Shown: one piece after another, positions 54,953-64,000 of the stretch
Position numbering within the stretch: the first letter of the stretch is position 1
Layout: each line of letters starts with the position of its first letter
DNA from: Clostridia bacterium
GTDB taxonomy: Bacteria; Bacillota; Clostridia; Lachnospirales; Lachnospiraceae
Length of the DNA stretch: 64,000 nucleotides
Direction of reading: 5' to 3'
Assembly (NCBI GenBank): GCA_910575625.1
Contig: CAJTFD010000008.1
Coordinates: 1 to 64,000 of the forward strand
The notes under the pieces: generated by a model
Told to the model about the DNA's origin: nothing
Databases searched by the model: none
Seen by the model: only the letters and a program-made list of their open reading frames with translations
Position numbers and translations under genes: made by a program

Positions 54953-56824
54953 ATGAATTATGAATCCGTTAGTCATCTCAAGAAGATTTGTGGTAAATAT
55001 GAAATTATATCTTTTGATATATTTGATACACTTCTCAAAAGAGATGTATATAATTCAACTGATGTATTTAAAATTGTTGGACAAATTGAGGGGATTGAAG
55101 ATTTTTACAATAAAAGGATTAACGCAGAGAAGGCTGCACGTAAAAAAGAAATTAATGGCGAAGTTACTCTTGAAGATATATATAATGAGATTGAGTATAC
55201 AAGGGAATTGGCAAATTCATTACAGTGTAGGGAACTCGAAGTAGAAAAAGGATTGTTACACAAAAATTATCCAATATATGAAGTATTCATAGAATGTATT
55301 AAATTAAAGAAAAAAGTGTATCTTTGTTCAGATATGTATTTGCCAAAAAGTTTTTTGATTGATATTTTATATGAAAATGACATAATTGGGTTTCGAAAAA
55401 TATTAATTTCTGGAGAATACAAGGCGAAAAAGAAAACAGGAGAATTATTCAAAAAACTCTGTGAAGAAGAGAATATAGATTATAACAAAGTGCTTCATAT
55501 TGGAGATAGCAAGTATGCGGATTACGTAGCACCTCGTAAATTAGGCATGCATGCCTATTATATAAAAAAACGTCAGAAGAATACTAATTATATAAACTTA
55601 GGGAATAATGTAAAAACGGGGGATAAAGCGTTTTATTCATTTATAAATAATCGAATCCGGCAATTTAAACGGAGAGATCAAATAATCGGGTATGAGATAG
55701 TTGGGCCGATTATTTATTCGTACTGTGAATGGCTACAGAAAGAAACTGATAATAGTGATGAAATAATATTGTTTGCTGCTAGAGATATGTATTTTTTCTA
55801 TAAATCTTTTATTCATATGTATGGAAAAAGAGAAAGAATTAAATATATATATATTTCAAGAAAAAGTTTGAGGCCAGCATACACATATATAGAGAAAAAT
55901 ATATTAAAATCTCAGGAATTGTTCACACACGACAAGTGGTCACTGAGTGAATTGCTACAAAGGCTGGGGTACCCAGAAAACATAATAAGTACCTTGGATG
56001 ATGAAAAATACGAAAAAAAATACTATGCGGATAAACTCGAGGAATATAAAGAATTAAAAGATATATTACATAATGCTCAGCTACAGGTAGAGGAGAAGGA
56101 TAGAGCAAAGAAGGTAATAGAATATCTAAACGAATGCGGATTGTTTTCCTCTAACATAATACTTGCTGATGTAGGGTGGCATGGGCGTACACAGTTTGTT
56201 TTATCTGAAATCCAAAATGAATACAATTCAGCTTTAAGCATTAAAGGGTATTATATAGGTAATTTAAAAGGTACAAATGAGAGGATAGGAATTAATAATT
56301 CAAAAACTTTGTATTTTGATGAAAACGCACCAAGTATGTTTTCTAAAGGTATAATGATATTTGAACGTATGATAGCAGCACCCGAAGGGACAACAATAGG
56401 GTATGATTACAAAGAAAATGCCATAATTCCAGTTCTTGCAGAAGCTGAAGAATTGGACGTATGTATAAGGAATATTCAACAGAGTGCGCTAAAATTTATA
56501 GAAGATTATAGATTGAGTTACTTACATAACTATATTCAAACGCCTAAGAGATTAATACGAGAATCATTTGAAAATCTGATAAGTAATCCACGAATTGTAG
56601 ATTTAAGAATGATAGGCGATTTCAGGTACGATACAGGGGATGGCTACTTACAGTTGGCTCATCCTAAAACATTAATGTATTATATTATTCATCCGAGGGT
56701 GTTTTATAAAGAGTTAAAATATTCGCCATGGAGAATAGGATTTTTGAAACGTTTATTTAGATTGCCGATTAATTATGGAAAAATATATTCTCTAATAAGA
56801 ACTCTAGTTGGCAAGGATACATAG
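54953..56824 (+). CDS. Large HAD-like hydrolase family protein
   Basis: A 623-residue protein. The N-terminal 230 residues are a HAD-type phosphatase: ISFDIFDTLLKRD (motif I, Asp nucleophile), VYLCSDMYLPKSF (motif II) and VLHIGDSKYADYVAPRKLGM (motif III/IV). The remaining 390 residues are not recognised, and I see no membrane segment. Such proteins occur in surface glycan clusters as predicted HAD hydrolases. The IS ends 14 bases upstream; AGGTGAT from the target duplication acts as the only ribosome site seen. AT-rich. Confidence 0.72.
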   Translation: MNYESVSHLKKICGKYEIISFDIFDTLLKRDVYNSTDVFKIVGQIEGIEDFYNKRINAEKAARKKEINGEVTLEDIYNEIEYTRELANSLQCRELEVEKGLLHKNYPIYEVFIECIKLKKKVYLCSDMYLPKSFLIDILYENDIIGFRKILISGEYKAKKKTGELFKKLCEEENIDYNKVLHIGDSKYADYVAPRKLGMHAYYIKKRQKNTNYINLGNNVKTGDKAFYSFINNRIRQFKRRDQIIGYEIVGPIIYSYCEWLQKETDNSDEIILFAARDMYFFYKSFIHMYGKRERIKYIYISRKSLRPAYTYIEKNILKSQELFTHDKWSLSELLQRLGYPENIISTLDDEKYEKKYYADKLEEYKELKDILHNAQLQVEEKDRAKKVIEYLNECGLFSSNIILADVGWHGRTQFVLSEIQNEYNSALSIKGYYIGNLKGTNERIGINNSKTLYFDENAPSMFSKGIMIFERMIAAPEGTTIGYDYKENAIIPVLAEAEELDVCIRNIQQSALKFIEDYRLSYLHNYIQTPKRLIRESFENLISNPRIVDLRMIGDFRYDTGDGYLQLAHPKTLMYYIIHPRVFYKELKYSPWRIGFLKRLFRLPINYGKIYSLIRTLVGKDT

Positions 56825-56914
56825 ATACACAGATGAAGCAGTGTGTTCTGGATAAACATTACAAGATAAAGTATGAACTAAATGTTTACTATGAACAAAG
56901 GGATTGGAGAATTG

Positions 56915-58084
56915 ATGAAGATATTATTTATTGCGGGTGCTGATCAGAAATATGGAACTTTTCAAATATCAAAACTTTTGTTGGATACAGTGCGACAAAA
57001 TGATAATAAGATGGAATATATTGTTCTTACACAGAAATCTGGTCCATTGAATGAGTGGTGCGATGCTAATAGCATACTAAATTATGTTTATCCATATAGA
57101 TACTGTGTATATTATCCATCAAATAATCTTGTTAAAGGATATCTAAAGCATTTTGCTAAGTACTTGTTAGTCACGGCTTCAAATAGAATAGCACTGCATA
57201 AACTTGAGAAATCAGGTGTTTTAAATGGGATTGACATTGTTCATACAAATATAAATAGAGATTTGTTTGGCATCTTAATAGCGAAGAAATATAATTTACC
57301 AAACGTTACGCATCTAAGAGAATTTTCAAGAGCACATTTTGGCTTGAAACCAATATATCATAATCAAATCGAACTAATGAACAAATACAGTTCAAGGTTT
57401 ATTGCGATTTCTAATGTAGTAAAGGATGATTGGATTGATTATGGGATTCGAAGAGACAAGATAGAAGTAATTTATGATGGGGTAGATGTTGATAGATATA
57501 AAGTGGCACAAATAAAAGAAGAGAAATCGACACAGTTAAGAATGGTGATGTGCGGTGCAATTTACAAAGGAAAGGGTCAAAAAGAATTAATTGAAGCGGT
57601 AGGATGTCTTTTGAAAGAAGGATATTGTATTCGTGTGGATATATATGGTAATGTGGAGAGTAAGGAATATTTTAATGAGCTAAATGGATATATTAAAAGT
57701 CAAGATATTCAGACTAATATTAGATTTTTAGGGTATAAAGATAATGTGAATGAGGTATTGAGCGACTACGACGTTGGAGTTGTTTGTTCAAAAGCAGAAG
57801 GATTTGGACTGGTTACGGTAGAGTACATGCTAAGTAGGCTTATAATTATTGCTTCTGAAACAGGTGCAAATCCAGAACTTCTCGAACATGGGAAATGGGG
57901 GATTTTATATCCACTTGGTGATATAGAACAGCTGAAAAAATCGATTAAAGAGGTCTATTCAAATAAGTTAATGTACAGCAATAAACGGAATCTGGCAATC
58001 AAATATGCTAAGGATACTTATTCGATAAAGAAAACTGCTGCTAGAGTTAGAGATATGTATTTGCTTGCTATAGGAGATAAATGA
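56915..58084 (+). CDS. GT4 family glycosyltransferase
   Basis: A 389-residue GT-B enzyme. The N-terminal domain starts ILFIAGADQKYGTFQIS. The C-terminal donor domain has VMCGAIYKGKGQKELIEAV and the GT4 E-x7-E motif in CSKAEGFGLVTVEYML. Sugar and linkage cannot be told. Start at ATG 56915 with GGAG box; the frame upstream (from 56882) has no ribosome site. Its TGA overlaps the ATGATG of the polymerase gene. Confidence 0.9.
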   Translation: MKILFIAGADQKYGTFQISKLLLDTVRQNDNKMEYIVLTQKSGPLNEWCDANSILNYVYPYRYCVYYPSNNLVKGYLKHFAKYLLVTASNRIALHKLEKSGVLNGIDIVHTNINRDLFGILIAKKYNLPNVTHLREFSRAHFGLKPIYHNQIELMNKYSSRFIAISNVVKDDWIDYGIRRDKIEVIYDGVDVDRYKVAQIKEEKSTQLRMVMCGAIYKGKGQKELIEAVGCLLKEGYCIRVDIYGNVESKEYFNELNGYIKSQDIQTNIRFLGYKDNVNEVLSDYDVGVVCSKAEGFGLVTVEYMLSRLIIIASETGANPELLEHGKWGILYPLGDIEQLKKSIKEVYSNKLMYSNKRNLAIKYAKDTYSIKKTAARVRDMYLLAIGDK

Positions 58085-59334
58085 TGAAAATTAAGTTGGA
58101 CTACGCCATTACAGGAGAAAAGTTAGCAAATTATTCAATGTTCTTAATTATCCTGATAATTTGTTTTCCATTAACGATGCTCTTACCCAGTATGATTAGA
58201 ATGCCAATACAAATTTTAGCGGTTCTCCTATTTGTTCTAGCCCTATTATTGATGAATAGGACTGGTTATATAGTTATGTTATTTTTGTTATTTGGATGTT
58301 CTTACTTGTACTATATTGGGACATGGGAAGAAATGATGGAGGGAAGCACATTTCTTTATAATTCGCTTTGTTGTTGGATTATTTCTCTTTATGCAATGCT
58401 TTGTATAGATGGCTGTATCAAAAACAATAAAAAAATATTCTGGCTTGTTGTAATACTAACATTATTTACGGCTATAACAACGATCATTGGGCTGAAACAG
58501 TTTCCACTTGCAGTCCGGGAGCTTGGTAGAGGTTCTTCATATGCTGGTACAGATGTCAAATTGATTTATCGGTCGAGAAATATAGCGAGTTGGAGTCAGG
58601 TTTATGGTATGGTTTTTTTTCAGGGTGTATTTACCTATTATTACAAGGAAACAAAGAATAAACTGGTTCTTTTAACGATTGTGGTTACAGAAATGTGTAT
58701 ATTAAGCTCGCAGCTTACATTTGGGATTCTTCTTTCATTTGTGACTTTGGTACTGATTATTACAAATAGAAGATCAAAGAAGTATTATATAATTGTTTTT
58801 ACCGTGTTTATCGTGGCGTTAATTGCCTATTTTAACAGAGAAAGCATTATGCTTTGTGCAATCGGCTTCTCCAGACGCTATGAATTTGAAATGTTAACCC
58901 CTAAGTTAAGAGATCTATACAATTTATTGATTTATAAAGCTGTTACAGGTGATGCTTCAGCGCGGTTTGATTTATTTACAAAGAGTTTATCGACATTTAC
59001 AAATTTTCCCTTTGGATTGTTTTGGTATCGAGATATACAAGCAACTAACTATATTGGGTATCATAGTGAATTATTTGACATAATTGGAGGATTAGGGATT
59101 CTCGGAATCTTTATAGTTATCGGAGGTTCATACGCATGGCTTCATAAGATTAAAAAAGTAGAAGACGGATATATTTATAGATTTTTGCTTTATATGTTTG
59201 CAGTCTTTGGAATGATATTTTTCTTTAACCCAGTATTCTATTCTCCACAGATTTGGGTCAGTGTATTTGCGTTGCCTGCCTTGATAACGTGTAACTGTCC
59301 AAACAACAAACGGTGTCTTAAGGTAAGTATTTAG
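58081..59334 (+). CDS. Wzy-like polysaccharide polymerase
   Basis: A 417-residue integral membrane protein with some ten hydrophobic helices (for example MFLIILIICFPLTMLLPSM and IQILAVLLFVLALLLMN) and a large external loop around residues 275-330, the usual layout of Wzy O-antigen/capsule polymerases. Sequence is poorly conserved in this family, so the call rests on topology and context. The gene ends only ten bases before IS remnants, so the C-terminus may have been altered. GGAGATAA precedes the ATG. Confidence 0.72.
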   Translation: MMKIKLDYAITGEKLANYSMFLIILIICFPLTMLLPSMIRMPIQILAVLLFVLALLLMNRTGYIVMLFLLFGCSYLYYIGTWEEMMEGSTFLYNSLCCWIISLYAMLCIDGCIKNNKKIFWLVVILTLFTAITTIIGLKQFPLAVRELGRGSSYAGTDVKLIYRSRNIASWSQVYGMVFFQGVFTYYYKETKNKLVLLTIVVTEMCILSSQLTFGILLSFVTLVLIITNRRSKKYYIIVFTVFIVALIAYFNRESIMLCAIGFSRRYEFEMLTPKLRDLYNLLIYKAVTGDASARFDLFTKSLSTFTNFPFGLFWYRDIQATNYIGYHSELFDIIGGLGILGIFIVIGGSYAWLHKIKKVEDGYIYRFLLYMFAVFGMIFFFNPVFYSPQIWVSVFALPALITCNCPNNKRCLKVSI

Positions 59335-59344
59335 TTGTGACATA

Positions 59345-59850
59345 TTGTTTCTTCAGATTAATGATGGGGACGGTGCCATCAGCAGTTGTCTTGGAGGAGC
59401 ATCTATTTCCCATGTGGTACAGATGCTCCGTGACGGTTTCCGTGTTGCGCAACATATCGGAAGCGCCCTTTTTGTTATGGACCGTTTTTTGACGAAGCCC
59501 ATGCTCATAGAACGGAACAGGTATTCTGTGTAGAACCCAGGTTTGCTCCATGTTATCACGCGGGCAAAAAAGAACTGCACGGCTTATGGAGGTCCTGGAT
59601 TTTACAAGAGACGCGGACGTCGCCCTGTCCATGGACTTTCAATCCATATGCATGTTTTTGTGGTACATAGCCAGTCTTTTCAGAGTGTGCAGTTCTAAAT
59701 TTATGAATCCGTGAGGGATATCCGTTTTCTTTTCAGGATGTACCTGTGAGGCAGGGGCTGTACCATACTCTGCAGTTTGTCCTTGTAGAGTATGGACAGA
59801 CACAGGCCATTCTGGCATGTACGAATCTGCCCATGACTGCGGAAGACCTT
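59345..59850 (+). pseudogene. IS4-like transposase remnant, middle part
   Basis: HVVQMLRDGFRVAQHIGSALFVMDRF is collinear with the intact transposase (quoted in parts: HVVQMLRDGF, AQHIGSALFVMD), then a stop and frame changes, then YHTLQFVLVEYGQTQAIL and ends at MTAED. The first 150 residues are missing. Confidence 0.8.
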
Positions 59851-60012
59851 AGAGAGTGTCTTAAAGATGCTTTATGTCAACTGCATATCACAATTTGCGG
59901 GAGATTTTCGCCGAATGAGGGCGGCGTAGCGGGCTACGGCAACCGAATGAGGGGAAAATATACCGCAAAGTGGGGCTTACAGGGGGCGTGAATGATTTTT
60001 AAGACACGCTCT
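59851..60012. mobile_element. 162-bp MITE-like element with TA flanks
   Basis: AGAGAGTGTCTTAAAGATG (59851-59869) and the reverse complement of 59994-60012 (AGAGCGTGTCTTAAAAATC) match at 16 of 19 positions. The bases TA flank both ends if the outer A is taken as target, as in IS630/mariner-type insertions. Non-coding inside. Confidence 0.55.
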
Positions 60013-60099
60013 AGTACTCTATCCTAGCAGTTTTTAGAGTTTGGATTTCCAGCAAATATTGCTATATTTTATGAAAAAAAGTATTTGGAGGACGTAAGT

Positions 60100-61103
60100 A
60101 TGCCGCGTTATGTTGTAACTTTATCAGACAATGAAATACAGGAATTAAAGCAGCTGATACAGAAAGGAGGAAAGGGCTACCGTATGAAACATGCGCAGAT
60201 ATTATTAAAATTGGACCGCAGGCCTGAAAATGCAGGATGGACATATGAATGCATCGAGCAGGCTTACGGTGCCAGCAATGGGACAATTGCAGGTATGCAA
60301 AGTGTTTTGTGATGGAAGGCCAGGAAGCTGCCCTTGGACGGAAAAACAGTTAAACAGACACCGGAAAGTAACGGGAGACGTTGGAGCGAAGATCTGTATG
60401 GATGTACACGCTGGATTACGCGGGCACCGTGGCTTGTAAGGGAATGGTGCATTCCAAAGGCAGGGGCGGGATCTGTGGCCGCTATGGAGGATATCTTTGA
60501 AGTATACCAACGTCCGTATGACCCGCTGTGTCCTGTAGTCTGCATAGATGAGACAAGTAAGCAGCTTATAAAGGAAGAACGCGTTCCATGCATTCCGGGT
60601 GGGCCTGAAAAAGTGGATTCCGTTTACATCCGTAACGGAGTTGCGGATGTCTTCATAATCTCAGAGCCCCTTGCCGGCAGGCGTGAAATAGTTGTTACAG
60701 AAACACGGAATGCAGTGGATTTTGCACAGATACTGAAATACACATCAGGCGTCCTGTACCCAAGGGCGGAAAAGATTGTCCTGGTAACTGACAATATGAA
60801 CATCCATGCAGTGGCATCACTGTATAAGGCGTTCAAACCGGAAGAAGCGCGGAGGCTGGCGGAAAGGTTTGAATGGCATTATACACCCAAACATGGAAGC
60901 TAGCTGGATATGGCGGAGATTGAGATAGGGATAGGGATAATGAGCCGCCAAGTGCTTGCAAAACCGCTTTCGGACTTGGAGAGCTTCAAAGGAACAGGTT
61001 CGAATTTGGACAATTAAAAGGAATGCCAAATGTAGAAAAATAAATTGGCAGTTTACGACAGCGGATGCAAGAATAAAATTGGCCAGATTATACCCAACAA
61101 CCA
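60100..61103 (+). pseudogene. IS630-family transposase, broken
   Basis: Starts MPRYVVTLSDNEIQEL with a helix-turn-helix (WTYECIEQAYGASNGTI), then shifts frame at 60310 and continues QLNRHRKVTGDV, jumps again into WCIPKAGAGSVAAMEDIF and the DDE domain (VVCIDETSKQLI, LVTDNMNIH, EWHYTPKHGSWLDMAEIEIG). The end is WQFTTADARIKLARLYP. At least two frameshifts, a nonsense codon and an internal deletion make it inactive. Confidence 0.85.
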
Positions 61104-61506
61104 TATTAAGATTGAGGACATGTTCTGGGAGATGAAACAGTAACTTGGGGGGCTTTTGTTACCATTTCTGCGGTAACTGATTCACTCGCATAGGTAAAGG
61201 TCAGTCATCAGCAACAACGGATTATAAAGCCCCTGAAAGCGACAGAAGAGTATGAGATGTTCAGCAGCATCGCCATAGGTATCATCCAACTCCTATGTCT
61301 GAAGTATGGGGCTGATATCTGGGTATCAGACTTTCGTATCTGCGCACACCATCCTGTAAAGTTATGTCAGAAGCCAGTATAATGGAGTATCCGAGGCAGA
61401 ATTTGTTTCGTTTTATGGCTCGGCAGGGTAATCTAACCATAACAAAAATAATATATGACAAGCAGGTTTCCCTTGAAACAGAGGATATTGACCAGCTTAT
61501 TACTTG
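61104..61506 (+). pseudogene. IS4-like transposase remnant, C-terminal part
   Basis: IKIEDMFWEMKQ resumes the transposase interrupted at 59850, followed by frame-broken but recognisable segments: EMFSSIAIGIIQLLCLKYGA, VMSEASIMEYPRQNLFRFMA and TEDIDQLIT. Collinear with the intact copy. Confidence 0.8.
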
Positions 61507-61600
61507 AAAGAACTGTTAACTGCCCAGTAATCATGAAAATGATTAAAAACATTCAGAGCTATGTTGGAATCGTAAACAAGATGGTGTGGAGAAAACTATA

Positions 61601-62722
61601 ATGCAAGTTGGAATCATTACAATGTTTCATAATTCATCGAACTATGGAGGCATATTGCAGTCTTACGCATTGGTAAGATTATTAGAGAGAAAAGGGATAA
61701 GTGCAGAGCAGATAAGGTATGATCTTTTCTCTGCATTCAACGTCAAAAGACGTTTAAAACAAAAGATACGTCCATATTATAGAATCATCAAAGATTCAGC
61801 TAATGCTAAAACTTACCATCAGATATTTAAGCGGAAAAAAATAGTAGTTGATGCCGCAAATAGACTTGTTAAGCATAGCAAAAGGATATATACGGAAAAG
61901 TCGATTTCGCAATGCCAAGAGAATTATTCGACATTTGTAACTGGTTCTGACCAGGTTTGGCATGGCGAATGGCCTGCTTATTTTCTTACATTTGTGCCAT
62001 CTTCAAAAATTAAAATCTCATATGCTGCAAGTACCGGAAAGTCAAATCTATCCGAAGATGAGTTAAAGATGATTTGTGAGTACGCTAAAGACTTTACTGC
62101 TATTTCGGTACGCGAGGCAGATACTGCGTTACAATTAAAAGAGAAAATGCTTGGAAAAGATATAGAGCTGGTGCTGGATCCAACTCTCTTACTTGATCGA
62201 GAAGAATGGGAAAAGATCACCTCTCAACGCAGAATAAGTGGTGCTTATGTTTTTTGTTATTTCTTGGGATCGGATTTAAGGATGCGAAAATTAGCAAAAG
62301 ATTATGCCGTTAAGCATGGATATGTAGTGGTTACAATTCCGCATATGCAAGATAAGATTGAGACAAACGATTTATCTTTTGGTGACGTTCAGTCTTTCGA
62401 TGCCACGCCACAGGATTTCCTTTCTTATATAAAAAATGCAGAGGCTGTATTTACGGATAGTTTCCATGCAAGTGTGTTTTCGCAAATATTTGAAAGGCAA
62501 TACTATGTGTTCGGCCGACTAGAACATATGGAAATGAATAATCGGATTATCACATTGACTGAAATGTTTGGAACGAGAAATCATTTTATCGAGGAAGTAG
62601 ACCAGTATCAAGTTGATTACATTGAGGAATTGAAAGACATAAACTATAACATTACAAATGATAAGTATGGGAAGATGAAGAAGAAGTCTATAGGATTCCT
62701 TGAGAAAACTCTAAAAAGATAA
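61601..62722 (+). CDS. Polysaccharide pyruvyl transferase family protein
   Basis: A 373-residue enzyme of the PS_pyruv_trans family. The start is VGIITMFHNSSNYGGILQSYAL, a signature of this group; later motifs are FVTGSDQVWHG, SYAASTGKS, SVREADTALQL, LVLDPTLLLDREEW and FTDSFHASVFSQIF. Members add pyruvate ketals to sugars, which gives the polymer negative charge. The ATG at 61601 has GGTGTGGAG nine bases upstream. It lies directly after the IS graveyard. Confidence 0.88.
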   Translation: MQVGIITMFHNSSNYGGILQSYALVRLLERKGISAEQIRYDLFSAFNVKRRLKQKIRPYYRIIKDSANAKTYHQIFKRKKIVVDAANRLVKHSKRIYTEKSISQCQENYSTFVTGSDQVWHGEWPAYFLTFVPSSKIKISYAASTGKSNLSEDELKMICEYAKDFTAISVREADTALQLKEKMLGKDIELVLDPTLLLDREEWEKITSQRRISGAYVFCYFLGSDLRMRKLAKDYAVKHGYVVVTIPHMQDKIETNDLSFGDVQSFDATPQDFLSYIKNAEAVFTDSFHASVFSQIFERQYYVFGRLEHMEMNNRIITLTEMFGTRNHFIEEVDQYQVDYIEELKDINYNITNDKYGKMKKKSIGFLEKTLKR

Positions 62723-62744
62723 CATCCTCTCTGGAGAGAAAAAT

Positions 62745-64000
62745 ATGGATGGAAATAATAAACGCAAACAAATGTCGTTAGGCGTTATATTATCGTATGC
62801 ACTGATTGCAGTAAAATTAGTTGAAGGTATTCTATACACTCCGATAGTCCTTCGATCGCTAGGTCAGAGCCAATATGGTGTTTATTCTCTTTGTATCTCT
62901 TTTATTGGATATCTTACGATTCTGAATGCCGGTGTAAATGCAGCATATATACGCTTTTACGTTCAGGAGAAAACTATTAATGAGAAGAATGTAAAAATGC
63001 TTAACGGTATTTTCGCTAAGATTTTTATAATTCTTTCGGCAATAGGACTAGTTGGTGGATTGTTGATAGCTCAGTTCTCCCCGTATTTGTTTGGTTCCAA
63101 GATTACACTAGGGGAATATGAACTCGTACGGCGATGCTTTAATCTGTTAGCTTTCACCATCGCGATTGAGATTCTGACATGTTTATTCAAATCATTCATA
63201 ACCGCCAATGAAGAATTTGTTTTTGGTAAAACAGTAGATATTATTGCATCAATACTGGCACCGGTATTGACAGTTCCTTTCCTTTTGAGGGGTTGTGATT
63301 GTACATGTATTATCTCTGTACGACTTGCTGTTTCGCTATTTGCCTTTATACTGGATTTCATTTTTTGCAGTAGAAGACTGAAGATAGCATTTGAGTTTGG
63401 CAAATCAGACAAGAAACTTTTGAAGAATATAGGGCAGTTTATAGGTTTTATTGCCCTTCAAAGTGTAATGGACCAGCTCAATTGGCAGATAGATAAGTTT
63501 ATTCTAGCATGGACGCAAGGAACTACGGAAATATCCATTTATTCAGTTGGAGGGACTTTTAATATATACTTTCTTCAGATAGCGGGGGCTGTATCAGGCG
63601 TATTTATTGCAGAAATCAACCGAATAGTTGCCGTGAATGATGAGAAGAAACTGAATGATCTATTCTATAAAACATGCAGGATTTTCATGTACCTTATTGG
63701 ATTTATTATGGTTGGTTTCTTTATTATCGGCAAACTATTTATTTTACGATGGGCAGGAGCGGATTATGCAAAATCATATACCGTAGGCTGTCTCCTAATG
63801 TCCCCTGTGACATTCTCCCTTATTATGGGATTAGGGCAGGATATTGCCAGAGCAAAAAACAAACATCAACTTCAGATTATTATCAATGTTTGTGTGTGTA
63901 TTACAAATACAATTGTATCCATTCCGTTCGCAATGTATTGGGGAGCGATAGGTAGTGCTTTTGGAACATTCGTTGCAGAGATCATTGTGTGCATTATAGT
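62745..64000 (+). CDS. Wzx-like polysaccharide flippase, cut by window end
   Basis: The frame is open from ATG 62745 to the last base, 418 codons without a stop. Repeated hydrophobic helices (GVILSYALIAVKLVEGILY, YSLCISFIGYLTILNAG, SAIGLVGGLLIA) and the TPIVLRSLGQSQYGVYSL pattern are typical of the MATE/MOP flippases (Wzx). It should move lipid-linked repeat units across the membrane for the Wzy-like polymerase. GGAGAG lies nine bases before the ATG. The C-terminus is outside the window. Confidence 0.85.
   Translation, partial: MDGNNKRKQMSLGVILSYALIAVKLVEGILYTPIVLRSLGQSQYGVYSLCISFIGYLTILNAGVNAAYIRFYVQEKTINEKNVKMLNGIFAKIFIILSAIGLVGGLLIAQFSPYLFGSKITLGEYELVRRCFNLLAFTIAIEILTCLFKSFITANEEFVFGKTVDIIASILAPVLTVPFLLRGCDCTCIISVRLAVSLFAFILDFIFCSRRLKIAFEFGKSDKKLLKNIGQFIGFIALQSVMDQLNWQIDKFILAWTQGTTEISIYSVGGTFNIYFLQIAGAVSGVFIAEINRIVAVNDEKKLNDLFYKTCRIFMYLIGFIMVGFFIIGKLFILRWAGADYAKSYTVGCLLMSPVTFSLIMGLGQDIARAKNKHQLQIIINVCVCITNTIVSIPFAMYWGAIGSAFGTFVAEIIVCII

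Larger units (their letters stand above)
59345..61527 (+). mobile_element. Decayed second IS4-like copy, split by other elements
   Basis: A relative of the IS at 53341-54938 in the opposite orientation. The left half is lost up to LQINDGDGAISS, and the right end is intact: GAACTGTTAACTGCCCAG at 61510-61527 matches the end of the intact IS. Between about 59851 and 61103 it is interrupted by a MITE-like piece and a broken IS630-like element. Several frameshifts and stops. Confidence 0.8.

Overview
The window looks like a chromosomal segment from a Lachnospiraceae-type Clostridia gut bacterium. The evidence is mid-GC housekeeping DNA (pyrG, ftsH, uvrC, hprK, glk and the CIRCE-controlled hrcA-grpE-dnaK-dnaJ operon), a Firmicutes-style Tad pilus locus with an Flp1-like pilin, a Spo0A C-terminal domain protein, an RsgI-like anti-sigma factor and a holin-like type I toxin. 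Assignments come from reading the protein and DNA sequence only; species level cannot be set.

Layout. 1-1775: mobile-element debris (a MerR-type gene fragment cut by a deleted IS1182-like element, and a 46-residue small ORF) ending at a tRNA-Arg(CCT). 1.9-6.0 kb: dCMP deaminase-like protein, DUF1624 membrane acyltransferase, FapA/DUF342 protein, then a divergent CheY-like/CheX-like pair. 6.2-11.3 kb: a complete five-gene peptide/nickel-type ABC importer. 11.5-20.6 kb: a Tad (tight adherence) type IVb pilus operon with two prepilin peptidases, TadZ/TadA/TadB/TadC homologues, a 55-residue Flp1-like pilin, two TadE-like pseudopilins and an FHA protein. 20.6-26.1 kb: rhomboid protease, orphan histidine kinase, argG, solitary Spo0A DNA-binding domain, PAP2 phosphatase, pyrG. 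26.3-37.3 kb: ftsH, uvrC, hprK, glk, an IS1182-related MITE and the heat-shock operon. 37.4-40.5 kb: a type I toxin/antisense RNA pair, a His-rich secreted protein, a Uma2-family protein and a sigma/RsgI-like anti-sigma pair whose anti-sigma carries acidic tandem repeats.

40.8-64 kb is a cell-surface polysaccharide locus. It opens with a 621-bp segment bounded by perfect 86-bp inverted repeats and carrying a promoter-like sequence directed into the locus, a candidate phase-variation switch. Downstream are a helicase-associated-repeat helicase with a severed N-terminus, a DegT aminotransferase, an initiating sugar phosphotransferase, two NeuD/PglD-like acyltransferases (the first ending in a 13-G tract), an unusual 3-hydroxyacyl-CoA dehydrogenase plus SCP2-type thiolase pair, a mosaic of broken glycosyltransferase and ATP-grasp genes, a LicD/IspD-like/epimerase module, an intact IS with 8-bp target duplication, a HAD-like protein, a glycosyltransferase, a Wzy-like polymerase, a graveyard of nested insertion sequences, a polysaccharide pyruvyl transferase and a Wzx-like flippase that runs off the window. 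From about 49.6 kb the DNA is clearly more AT-rich, consistent with horizontal acquisition.

The most interesting points are the layered variation devices of the polysaccharide locus (inverted-repeat segment plus G-tract), the acyl-CoA enzyme pair inside a glycan cluster, and the type I toxin locus with its antisense RNA and Shine-Dalgarno-masking leader.
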